This document shows positions 1 to 6,875 of a DNA stretch of 13,545 nucleotides, in pieces. The translations under genes were made by a program, and so were the position numbers. The DNA is from JBGLNJ01 sp964353405 (GTDB lineage: Bacteria > Chloroflexota > Anaerolineae > Fen-1058): contig CAYGWJ010000115.1 of assembly GCA_964353405.1 (NCBI GenBank), positions 1-13,545 of the forward strand, in the 5' to 3' direction. The stretch's first letter is position 1, and the number at the start of each line of letters is the position of its first letter. Under the pieces are notes generated by a model that saw only the letters and a program-made list of their open reading frames with translations, made no database searches and was not told where the DNA came from.

Positions 1-3000
1 ACAGTCTCCGTGATGTTGGTGCTATAGGTCCAGCCGGGCGGCAGGTTGACGGCGCTTGAGCCAAGCGTCACTGTGACGGTCAGTCCGGTCGAGTTCGCCA
101 GCCAGAAATCCTTGACAATCGGCTCACACGAGTTGGCCGGCCGCCGTTCCACCACGACGTTGCGCTGGCTATGTTGCGGCGGATACTGATTGTTGGGATC
201 GCGCAGCGTGATCTGGATACACCAGTTCCCGGCAAAGGGCGGCATCCACACAGCCCCCACCGTCATGCTGATGCCCGGCCCCAGCGTCACGAGCGTCGCG
301 GTCGGCACAATGTTGGTGTTGGTGAACGGGATGCCCATGCCAAAGTTAGCCACGCGGAACTCGACCTGGATCGTCTGTGTCTCTTCGCTCGTGTTCATGA
401 TCTGGGTCGTGATCGTGGCCGGCCGGCCCGCCAGGAGCGGATAGGGCGTGACGGCGATCTCGGACTCGGCGTAGGGGCGATCTTGCGGCTTGTGCAACGG
501 GATGGGCGGCTTGGCGATCTTGCGGATGCCGCCGATCAGTTCTCCGTTCACGTAGGCTTCCAGGTCTACGATAGGCTGCTCGTCGGCCAGGCTCACAAGC
601 TCGCGTTCACGCTCCGGCCCAATAGGCGGCAACGGCGGCGTCACGGTGAGAACCACCGTCCGCGTCATACCGGGCGCCATGCCCGGCAACACTTCCGGCC
701 ACACCACAGCCGTCCAGTTGGGACGATGGTTCACCAGCGCCAGCGTAATCGTCACGACCTCGGTCATGGGATTGCCGATGACAAAGCGGCGCGCGTGCGG
801 CTCGCCCAACTTGAGCGGCTCACCGATGTCAATGTTGCGCTGGCTCCAGACCGGCTCGTGCCCGGCTGAATGCAGCCATATTCGCACACAGAAATGGCCT
901 CCGAATGGTGGAATCCAGATTGTCTTGGCGCGGGCCGCGCCGAACGGCGGAATCTTGATCACCATGGTTGGCGTCGCGATCCCTGCCGTGCTGAAGGGCA
1001 GGCCGATCCCAAAGTTTGCCACTTCAAAAGTCACGGTGACGAACTGAGTCAAGGGTGTAGGGTTGAACACAACTGCGCCCAACAGCGTGGGCAGGCCGGG
1101 CCGGGTGGGATATGGGTCTACAAAGATTTCAGACTCGGCATACACCGGGTCCTTGGGCACATGGATCGGCACGGGTGGACGATAGACCTTGCGGAATCCG
1201 CCGAGCAGTTGGCCGCCGACAAAGCCTTCCACGTCCACCACTGGCTGGTCGGGTTCCGGCTCAGGTGCGTCCAGGGGCCGTGTCACAACCAGTGTGACCA
1301 TCCGCCTGTCGCCGGGCTGCAGGTTGCGCAACACATCCTGAGACAGGCTGACGTCCCATTCGAGGTGCGGCACCAGTCCCAGCGTCACCGTCACCGCGCG
1401 TGTGGTGGAATTGCCTACCGGGAAGATCAGCGTCGATGGCACGCCCGGTATGAGGATTTCGCTCACGTCCATATTGCGCTGGCTCCACACCGGGTCGTGC
1501 CCGGGCATCTGGAGTGTGACCTGCGCGCAGAAATGCCCGCCGAACGGCGGCACCCACGTGACGCACACTCGCTTGATGCTGTTGGGCGGCAAGGTCACGG
1601 CGATGGGGCGAGCGATGTCGTGGAAGGGCAGGCCGATGCCAAAGTTGGCCACGGCGAACGTCACCGTGATCGTCTGCGGGGCGTCAGTCGGGTTGCGCAT
1701 GTCCACACAGATTTCGGTTGGCTCTCGTTCGCGCGGCGGATAGGGATTGATGCTGATTTCGGACTCCGCATAGATCGGGTCGCCAGGTCGGTGAATCGGC
1801 ACGGGCGGGCGATAGACCTTGCGGAATCCGCCGATGAGTTGCCCGGTTGCGTAGGCTTCCACATCCACGACGGGTGTGTCGTCCGGCGGCAGGGGCACTC
1901 CGGCGGGTGACTGCACCGTGAGTGTGACCGGCTTCATGTCTCCTGGCGCGACCTGGGTCAACAGCAGTGGCTGGACATCGGCGATCCATCCTGGCAGATG
2001 GACGATGGCGCCAAGTTCGATGTCCCTCGCTTGCGTGAACGGGTTGCCCACCAGGAAGACAAGGGGCTTGGTCCATCGGCCCGGCACGAACACTTCGTCT
2101 ACGTCCATGTTGCGCTGGCTGCGCACCGTCGGGAAGCGTTGGTCGGGATCTATCAGGCTCACTTGCACGCAAAAGTGTCCGGCGAAAGGCGGCACCCACA
2201 TGGTGCACTTTTTGAGGATGCTATGCGGTGGCAAGGTCACGAGTTGGCCATGGAAGGGATGCCACGGCAGCCCGATGCCAAAGTTGGCCCAGGCAAATTC
2301 GACCCAGATGGTCTGAGGAAAGTCGGTTGGATTGCGCAGCTCGACGCAGATTTCCGTCGGCTCGCCCGCGCGCGGCGGATACGGCTCGATGCTGATCTCG
2401 CGCTCGGCATAGGGCGGGTCGTCGGGCCGGTGGATCGGAATCGGCGGATGGAACTCTTTGCGGATTCCGCCGAGCAGCACTTCTTGTTGTTGCTCGTTCA
2501 CAAAGCGCGCTTCGATGTCGGCGATGAGTGTACCGGGCTCTGGCATCGGGCCGGGCAGACGCTTGACGAACAGCGTTACCGAGCGCACCTCGCCTGGCCC
2601 CAACGACAGGATCGGCATATCAAAGAACACATCAAAGAACGAGCTGACGTGCATTGCCGACATGGTGATGACGGTCGCGTACAGATTGGGATTCTGCACC
2701 GGGAATGTAAAGGGAACCTGTTGCCCCGGAATCAGGATCTCGTTCACGTCCAGGTTGCGCTGGCTGATCTGTTCCACGTAACGTCCCTCCGGATCGGTAA
2801 GGCGCACCTGGACACAAAACTGCCCGGCCACCGGCGGGACCCACATCGTGCAGACCCGGACGACTCCGTGTGGCGGGATCACCACCGTCTGATGGTCAAT
2901 CGGAAAGAACGGCAGGCCGATGCCGAGTCGTTGCGAGACTTCCAAGCCGACGTCCACCATCTGTGGAGCATCGCTCAAGTTGCGCAGCCCGACGCAGATG

Positions 3001-3686
3001 CGCGTTGGCTCGCCCGCCATCAGCGGATAAGGCTCGACGGCGATTTCGCTTTCGGCATAGGGCGGATCGCGCGGAATGTGCAGCGGCACCGGCGGCCAAT
3101 CCATCTTGCGAAAGCCGCCGATCAAGAGGCCACGCGCGTCATGGGCTTCCACATCCACGATCGGCTCGCGGGTACCCAAAGGGGGAGCAAGTGGGATGAC
3201 CGTGAGCGTCACAGGGCGGATATCGTTCGCCAGCATGTTGGTCAAGATGGGCGGGTCGAGGAAAGCCTGCCAGCCAGTCTTGGTAAACACGAGTGACATC
3301 TGGATATCGGTCGTCTGGCCGGTGTTGTTCTGCACCGGAAAGACGGTGACGGCCGGACTGCCAAGCTTGAACGCTTCCCAGATGTCAATGTTGCGCTGGC
3401 TCTTTTGATCTGGCTGTTGCGGTTGGTGCAAAATCACCTGGATGCACTGGTGGCCGGGCTGTCGAGGAATCCATGCGATGCAGGCCCTGGCCTTGCTAAA
3501 GGGTGGAACTTCTATGGTGCGTGCGCCGACGGGCGCAAAGGGAAGGCCGATGCCAAAGTCTGCCACGCCAAAATCTAGCGTGACGGTCTGCGTGACGCCG
3601 GTGGTGTTGACGACCCAGGCGCAGATTTCGGTCGGCTGGCCCAGGATAGGCGGCTCGGGGTGAACCGTGATTTCCCGCTGAGCGTA
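1..3686 (-). repeat. Six tandem in-frame repeats of about 630-670 nt inside the secreted protein gene
   Basis: Measured at the tyrosine codon of the YAE motif, units start (minus direction) at 3686, 3059, 2411, 1772, 1142 and 473, giving spacings of 627, 648, 639, 630 and 669 nt, all multiples of three. The 11-base string ttgcgctggct (part of the S-Q-R-N motif) recurs on the plus strand at 160, 835, 1474, 2110, 2755 and 3391. Unit 6 is cut by the window edge. Units are diverged at the DNA level, so duplication is old. Each unit appears to hold two beta-rich halves. Confidence 0.9.
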
Positions 3687-3899
3687 TTCGGGCCAGCCGG
3701 GATCCGGCGGGAAAACGACTACTGTGGGGGCTTGTTCGATTGTAGGCGACTGCACATCTGGCGGCTGTGAATCAGGCTCAGGAGGGAGAATGGCTAAAGC
3801 CGACTGTCCGACAACAGTCGGCGCTGCCAACAAGAGGAAGATGACAACGAGGGCAGCCAGAGCGCACACGATCGAGAGTAAACGCGTATAGGTTTTCAT
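1..3899 (-). CDS. Large secreted repeat protein of unknown function, C-terminus beyond left edge
   Basis: The reading frame is open without a stop from an ATG at 3899-3897 to the window edge, about 1,299 codons. An AAGGAG ribosome binding site lies 7 nt before the ATG. The protein begins MKTYTRLLSIVCALAALVV and continues hydrophobic to about residue 32, a classical signal peptide, so export is predicted. A Pro-rich linker runs to about residue 71. Six tandem units follow, each opening near YAESEI or YAEREI, then E-I-C-V-x-L-R-N, F-G-I-G-L-P-F, W-V-P-P-F-x-G-H-F-C and S-Q-R-N-x-D. A second half resembles NEW3/CARDB-type beta-sandwiches and ends in V-D-V-E-A, L-I-G-G-F-R-K and P-P-V-P-I-H. No enzyme motif is visible. 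It is probably an extracellular, Ig-like adhesive or structural protein, but the missing C-terminus could carry an anchor or another domain. The frame and export call are firm; the function is not known. Confidence 0.9.
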   Translation of the reverse strand, partial: MKTYTRLLSIVCALAALVVIFLLLAAPTVVGQSALAILPPEPDSQPPDVQSPTIEQAPTVVVFPPDPGWPEYAQREITVHPEPPILGQPTEICAWVVNTTGVTQTVTLDFGVADFGIGLPFAPVGARTIEVPPFSKARACIAWIPRQPGHQCIQVILHQPQQPDQKSQRNIDIWEAFKLGSPAVTVFPVQNNTGQTTDIQMSLVFTKTGWQAFLDPPILTNMLANDIRPVTLTVIPLAPPLGTREPIVDVEAHDARGLLIGGFRKMDWPPVPLHIPRDPPYAESEIAVEPYPLMAGEPTRICVGLRNLSDAPQMVDVGLEVSQRLGIGLPFFPIDHQTVVIPPHGVVRVCTMWVPPVAGQFCVQVRLTDPEGRYVEQISQRNLDVNEILIPGQQVPFTFPVQNPNLYATVITMSAMHVSSFFDVFFDMPILSLGPGEVRSVTLFVKRLPGPMPEPGTLIADIEARFVNEQQQEVLLGGIRKEFHPPIPIHRPDDPPYAEREISIEPYPPRAGEPTEICVELRNPTDFPQTIWVEFAWANFGIGLPWHPFHGQLVTLPPHSILKKCTMWVPPFAGHFCVQVSLIDPDQRFPTVRSQRNMDVDEVFVPGRWTKPLVFLVGNPFTQARDIELGAIVHLPGWIADVQPLLLTQVAPGDMKPVTLTVQSPAGVPLPPDDTPVVDVEAYATGQLIGGFRKVYRPPVPIHRPGDPIYAESEISINPYPPREREPTEICVDMRNPTDAPQTITVTFAVANFGIGLPFHDIARPIAVTLPPNSIKRVCVTWVPPFGGHFCAQVTLQMPGHDPVWSQRNMDVSEILIPGVPSTLIFPVGNSTTRAVTVTLGLVPHLEWDVSLSQDVLRNLQPGDRRMVTLVVTRPLDAPEPEPDQPVVDVEGFVGGQLLGGFRKVYRPPVPIHVPKDPVYAESEIFVDPYPTRPGLPTLLGAVVFNPTPLTQFVTVTFEVANFGIGLPFSTAGIATPTMVIKIPPFGAARAKTIWIPPFGGHFCVRIWLHSAGHEPVWSQRNIDIGEPLKLGEPHARRFVIGNPMTEVVTITLALVNHRPNWTAVVWPEVLPGMAPGMTRTVVLTVTPPLPPIGPERERELVSLADEQPIVDLEAYVNGELIGGIRKIAKPPIPLHKPQDRPYAESEIAVTPYPLLAGRPATITTQIMNTSEETQTIQVEFRVANFGMGIPFTNTNIVPTATLVTLGPGISMTVGAVWMPPFAGNWCIQITLRDPNNQYPPQHSQRNVVVERRPANSCEPIVKDFWLANSTGLTVTVTLGSSAVNLPPGWTYSTNITET

Positions 3900-3906
3900 G
3901 GTTTAG

Positions 3907-3912
3907 CTCCTT
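3907..3912 (-). promoter_or_regulatory. Ribosome binding site of the secreted repeat protein
   Basis: AAGGAG on the minus strand, 7 nt before the ATG at 3899. It fixes the start codon, which directly precedes a clean signal peptide. Confidence 0.8.
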
Positions 3913-3933
3913 GTGCGTGATAACGGTTGTCAA

Positions 3934-3974
3934 CCAAGCTTGCCCCATGATTTGGCTGAAAAGCTCTTGGGGCA
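3934..3974 (-). promoter_or_regulatory. Leader hairpin with two competing stems just upstream of the start
   Basis: On the minus strand TGCCCCA (3974-3968) pairs perfectly with TGGGGCA (3947-3941) over a 20-nt loop. An alternative stem pairs CCAAGAGCTT (3970-3961) with AAGCTTGG (3941-3934), bulging two bases. The two stems share bases 3968-3970 and 3941, so they cannot both form fully. The structure ends 22 nt before the AAGGAG site, so a switch affecting translation is possible but unproven. Confidence 0.4.
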
Positions 3975-3975
3975 G

Positions 3976-3987
3976 TTCACCTCCTTT
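3976..3987 (-). promoter_or_regulatory. Orphan Shine-Dalgarno sequence in the leader
   Basis: AAAGGAGGTGAA on the minus strand is an almost full complement of the 16S rRNA 3' tail. No ATG, GTG or TTG follows at a workable distance; the first downstream ATG is about 30 nt away. It lies about 75 nt upstream of the real start and directly before a hairpin. It could be a ribosome standby site, the relic of a lost small ORF, or part of a regulatory leader. Confidence 0.45.
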
Positions 3988-4030
3988 CATGCGATGTGAT
4001 ACCGCACTCGACGCCTCGAACAAAGACACT

Positions 4031-4063
4031 GGGCGCAGAGATGATCCAGCAAACTCTGCGCCC
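4031..4063. repeat. Perfect 10-bp inverted repeat in the leader of the secreted repeat protein
   Basis: GGGCGCAGAG at 4031-4040 is matched exactly by CTCTGCGCCC at 4054-4063 across a 13-nt loop. Neither strand shows a T tract after it, so it is not a standard terminator. It lies inside the predicted minus-strand leader, about 130-165 nt before the start codon. It may be an RNA element, an operator dyad, or a fragment of a dispersed GCGCAGAG-type repeat. Confidence 0.55.
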
Positions 4064-4152
4064 TCTGTTCGCTTTACAGTCTGTCGTGAAGAACTCGGAC
4101 GCGTTTTTCCAAGTCACAACCCGAGATGCGCGATCATCATGCCGCATTCACA

Positions 4153-4181
4153 ATGATATGATAACGCCGAGCGTTTGTCAA
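4153..4181 (-). promoter_or_regulatory. Near-consensus sigma-70-type promoter for the secreted repeat protein
   Basis: On the minus strand a perfect TTGACA (4181-4176), a 17-nt spacer, then TATCAT (4158-4153, five of six bases). The predicted start of transcription near 4146 gives a leader of about 246 nt, long enough to include the hairpins and orphan Shine-Dalgarno sequence. It is divergent from the promoter of the sugar cassette about 30 nt away, so a shared regulator is possible. Confidence 0.65.
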
Positions 4182-4206
4182 TAGTCAATTGCGCGTAGCC
4201 TTCCAT

Positions 4207-4235
4207 TTGGCTGTGTGAGGGCCGCATGGTATACT
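4207..4235 (+). promoter_or_regulatory. Candidate promoter of the sugar cassette
   Basis: TTGGCT (4207-4212, four of six), a 17-nt spacer and TATACT (4230-4235, five of six). The start of transcription would fall near 4242, about 45 nt before the aldo/keto reductase start. An 8-base palindrome TCAATTGA overlaps its downstream edge (4235-4242) and could be operator sequence, though it is too short to be convincing alone. Confidence 0.45.
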
Positions 4236-4286
4236 CAATTGACGCATCACTCAAGCTTGTGCCATTCACACACGGAGACAGCCAGC

Positions 4287-5216
4287 ATGGAATACCGCGT
4301 TCTCGGAAAAACGGGGTTAAAAGTCTCGGCGCTGAGTTTTGGCGCGTCGTCGCTGGGTAGTGTGTTCCGCCCGGTGGATGAAGCGGAGGGCATTCGCGCC
4401 GTGCAGACTGCCCTGGACCTGGGGATCAACTTGATTGACGTGTCGCCTTACTATGGCCTGACCAAGGCCGAGACCATCCTCGGCAAGGCGCTGAAAGGGA
4501 TCCCGCGCGACCAGTATTACCTGGCGACCAAAGTGGGGCGCTATGGCGATGACCTGTTCGATTTCTCTGCCGGGCGTGTCACCGCCAGCGTAGACGAAAG
4601 CCTGGCTCGTTTGAACGTGGACTATGTGGATATCATCCAATGCCACGACATCGAGTTTGGTGATCTTGACCAAGTGGTGAACGAGACACTGCCCGCCTTG
4701 CGCCAACTTGAAGAGAGGGGCAAGGTGCGCTTTGTCGGCGTGACCGGGCTGCCACTCAAAATCTTTCGCTACGTGCTAGAGCGCGCCGAGCTGGATACGA
4801 TTCTGTCGTACTGCCACTATAGCTTGAATGACACCGCGCTGGACGCGCTGGCGCCTGACCTCAAAGCGAAACAGGTTGGCATTATCAATGCCTCGCCGTT
4901 GAGCATGGGATTGCTTTCCGACCGAGGCGCGCCCAAGTGGCACCCGGCTGGTCAAGAGGTCAAGGCAGCCTGCGCCAGGGCAGCGGCCTTGTGCCGCGAG
5001 CGCGGCGCGGAACTAGCCAGGCTGGCGCTTCAATTCAGCGTTGCCCATCCCGATCTTGCGACGACGCTGGTGGGCACGGCCAGCCCGGAGAATGTGTCCA
5101 AGAATGTGCGCTGGGTAGAAGAGCCGATGGATCAAGAATTGCTTGCGCAGGTCATGCAGATGCTCGCTCCGATTCACAACCAGACCTGGCCCAGCGGCCG
5201 CCCGGAGAACCATTGA
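4287..5216 (+). CDS. Aldo/keto reductase, L-galactose/L-fucose dehydrogenase type
   Basis: This 309-residue protein starts at the ATG at 4287, chosen over an in-frame ATG at 4215 because MEYRVLGKTGLKVSALSFG is the usual N-terminus and GGAG lies about 9 nt before it. The AKR catalytic tetrad is visible as D51, Y56 (SPYYG), K82 (ATKVG) and H120 (QCHD). The segments GVTGLPLKIFRYVLERA, LSYCHYSLND and SPLSMGLLSDRGAPKWHPA match the L-galactose dehydrogenase branch, whose members oxidise L-galactose or L-fucose to lactones with NAD(P)+. No signal peptide is present, so it is cytoplasmic. It is the first gene of a tight set ending in an alpha-L-fucosidase, which makes L-fucose or L-galactose the likely substrate. 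The family call is strong; the exact sugar is inferred. Confidence 0.92.
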   Translation: MEYRVLGKTGLKVSALSFGASSLGSVFRPVDEAEGIRAVQTALDLGINLIDVSPYYGLTKAETILGKALKGIPRDQYYLATKVGRYGDDLFDFSAGRVTASVDESLARLNVDYVDIIQCHDIEFGDLDQVVNETLPALRQLEERGKVRFVGVTGLPLKIFRYVLERAELDTILSYCHYSLNDTALDALAPDLKAKQVGIINASPLSMGLLSDRGAPKWHPAGQEVKAACARAAALCRERGAELARLALQFSVAHPDLATTLVGTASPENVSKNVRWVEEPMDQELLAQVMQMLAPIHNQTWPSGRPENH

Positions 5217-5225
5217 GGTGGAGCC

Positions 5226-6009
5226 ATGAAGACAGACACCAGCCATTCTGTCTTGCCTCTGCTTTACCTGTCCGGCGCAAGAACCTGGGAGATGCCGCAA
5301 CTGCCGGGTCTTGGCAAGCTGCCTCCCCGCGCCACACTCGTGCCATTTCCTCGGGCGAGTGACGCGCTCACGCTGGACAGAAATCACTCGCCGTGGTTCT
5401 TGAGCCTGAACGGCGCATGGCAATTCAATCTCAAATCCAAACCCGACCAGGTGACGTGGGACGCCGTCCGCGCGGAGGGCTGGTCGCCCATCGTCGTGCC
5501 GGGCCGACGAGAGCGACCAAGCCATTACCCTGGACGTGGGCCATATCCATGCCGTCTTTGACAAGGCAACCGGCACGCTGGCCGAGTTTGGCGCGGACAA
5601 AAATCTTATCGTGCGCGGGCCGTGGGAAAACTATGTTGATCGCAATGCGTCGGCGATGGTCGGGCGCTACCGCAGCACTGTGGCGGGGGAGTATGTGCCA
5701 TACATCATGCCGCAAGAGCACGGTCACAAGACGGAGGTGCGCTGGCTCTCGCTGGCGGATGCGGCAGGGCACGGCCTGTGCGTTGTGGGCGACCCGACGA
5801 TTGAATTCTCTGCCAGCCATTTCACAGCCGACGACTTGTTCAACGCCACGCATACAATCGATCTCAAACCACGCGCCGAGGTGATGCTCAACCTCGATCA
5901 CGCCCAACGCGGACTGGGCACAGCCAGTTGCGGCCCGGACACGTTAGAGCACTATCGGCTACTCGATCCGCAATACAGTTTTGTGTACCGGCTGCGGCTA
6001 TTGAGATGA
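5226..6009 (+). pseudogene. LacZ-type GH2 beta-galactosidase remnant with two internal deletions
   Basis: Two out-of-frame pieces survive. The first, 5226-5561 (111 codons), carries the LacZ N-terminus: LPPRATLVPF, DRNHSPWFLSLNGAWQFNL and IVVPG, after which the frame runs into unrelated residues and a stop. The second is open from about 5509 to 6009 and shows the C-terminal small-chain domain: SDQAITL, FDKATGTL, ENYVDRNASAMVGRYRSTV, YVPYIMPQEHG, FSASHFTADDL and LGTASCGPDTLE. The jump from NLIVRGP straight to WENYVDR omits about 125 residues usually between the two RGP-like motifs, an in-frame second deletion. A normal enzyme has about 1,000 residues; the TIM barrel with both catalytic glutamates is gone. 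GGTGGAG precedes the ATG and the 9-nt gap to the reductase suggests it was once a full cassette gene. An assembly error is the main alternative. Confidence 0.85.
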
Positions 6010-6045
6010 GGGTGATTCAAGGCCGCTGCCTGAGGAGTCAAGAAT

Positions 6046-6810
6046 ATGCGACCCGTTCTTGCCGCGCAACTATACACAGTGCGCGAGTTCACCAAGAGTG
6101 CGGATGACCTGGCGGTCACTCTGAAAAGGATTCGCGACATAGGCTACACGGCGGTGCAGGTGTCGGCCATCGGGCCAATTCCCGACGCCGAGGTCAAGTC
6201 CATTCTGGACGATGCGGGCTTGACGGTCTGTATCACACACGTACGAGCTGCCTGGCCCTGGCAAGACCTTGATGCCATCATCGCCCAGCATCATCTGTGG
6301 AACTGCAAGCACGTCGCCGTCGGCAGTATGCCGCCAGAGTATCGCGGGAGCGAAGAAGGGTTCCGGCGATTTATTGCCGAGGCGGACGCAATCGGCGAAA
6401 AGCTGAGCCAAGCCGGTCTCACCTTCAGCTATCACAACCACAGCTTTGAGTTCGTCCGCTTTGGCAAGCGCACCGGCCTCGACTTGATCTATGAGGAGAC
6501 CGATCCGCGCTACCTGAAAGCCGAGTTGGATACCTACTGGATCCAGCATGGCGGCGGCGACCCGGTCGCCTGGATCAAAAAGATGACCAGGCGTATGCCC
6601 GTCGTTCACCTCAAGGATATGCTCATGCTCAATGGAACGCAGGCAATGGCCGAAGTTGGCGAAGGCAACCTCAACTGGCCTGCCATCCTGCAAGCCTGCC
6701 GGGAAGCCGGAGTCGAGTGGTACGCTGTTGAGCAAGACGTGTGCCAGCGTGATCCGTTCGATAGTCTCGAAATCAGTTACGATAACCTGAAGGCGATGGG
6801 AGTGGAATAA
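6046..6810 (+). CDS. Sugar phosphate isomerase/epimerase family protein (xylose-isomerase-like TIM barrel)
   Basis: This 254-residue cytoplasmic protein starts at ATG 6046, with GAGGAG 8-9 nt upstream. It fits the AP-endonuclease-2/xylose-isomerase-like TIM-barrel family. Visible family landmarks are AAQLYTVREF near the N-terminus, YHNHSFEF (129-136), ELDTYW (160-165), VHLKD (187-191), EVGEGNLNW (203-211) and VEQD (228-231), which together supply the usual His, Asp and Glu metal ligands. Members isomerise or epimerise free or phosphorylated sugars and inositols, and substrate cannot be read from sequence. It sits 65 nt before the alpha-L-fucosidase start, so conversion of a fucose- or galactose-derived sugar is a reasonable guess. 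Confidence 0.88.
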   Translation: MRPVLAAQLYTVREFTKSADDLAVTLKRIRDIGYTAVQVSAIGPIPDAEVKSILDDAGLTVCITHVRAAWPWQDLDAIIAQHHLWNCKHVAVGSMPPEYRGSEEGFRRFIAEADAIGEKLSQAGLTFSYHNHSFEFVRFGKRTGLDLIYEETDPRYLKAELDTYWIQHGGGDPVAWIKKMTRRMPVVHLKDMLMLNGTQAMAEVGEGNLNWPAILQACREAGVEWYAVEQDVCQRDPFDSLEISYDNLKAMGVE

Positions 6811-6875
6811 GGAGGATGCGCTGTCGGAAGATTTGCGAAGGTGAATGCTGTGCAAGATAGCGCGAGGAGTTGAAC

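Noticed and set aside
870..3296. Long plus-strand open frames opposite the secreted repeat protein (for example 870-1910 and 1998-3296)
   Set aside because: Their products are rich in His, Arg and Gln without known motifs, and they mirror the third-codon-position GC bias and repeats of the real minus-strand gene.
1..3686. Regular recurrence of ttgcgctggct as a possible CRISPR or satellite array
   Set aside because: The spacing of about 640 nt and strict codon phase show it encodes the S-Q-R-N motif of protein repeats.
3880..3925. Minus-strand CACGCACAAGGAGCTAAACC resembles the start of a GEMM-I cyclic-di-GMP riboswitch
   Set aside because: The matching second half of the aptamer is absent and the stretch is occupied by the ribosome binding site and coding sequence.
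3930..3935. Second minus-strand TTGACA in the leader
   Set aside because: No -10 hexamer lies at 16-18 nt; the promoter at 4153-4181 is far better.
3778..4029. Minus-strand frame of 83 codons with a C-P-R-C and D-C-C zinc-ribbon-like pattern
   Set aside because: Most of it overlaps the leader and signal peptide of the repeat protein in another frame, the only start is a weak GTG, and the Cys codons come from the signal-peptide sequence read out of frame.
5393..5907. Alternative frames on both strands across the beta-galactosidase remnant
   Set aside because: They show no family similarity, while the two GH2 pieces account for the same bases.
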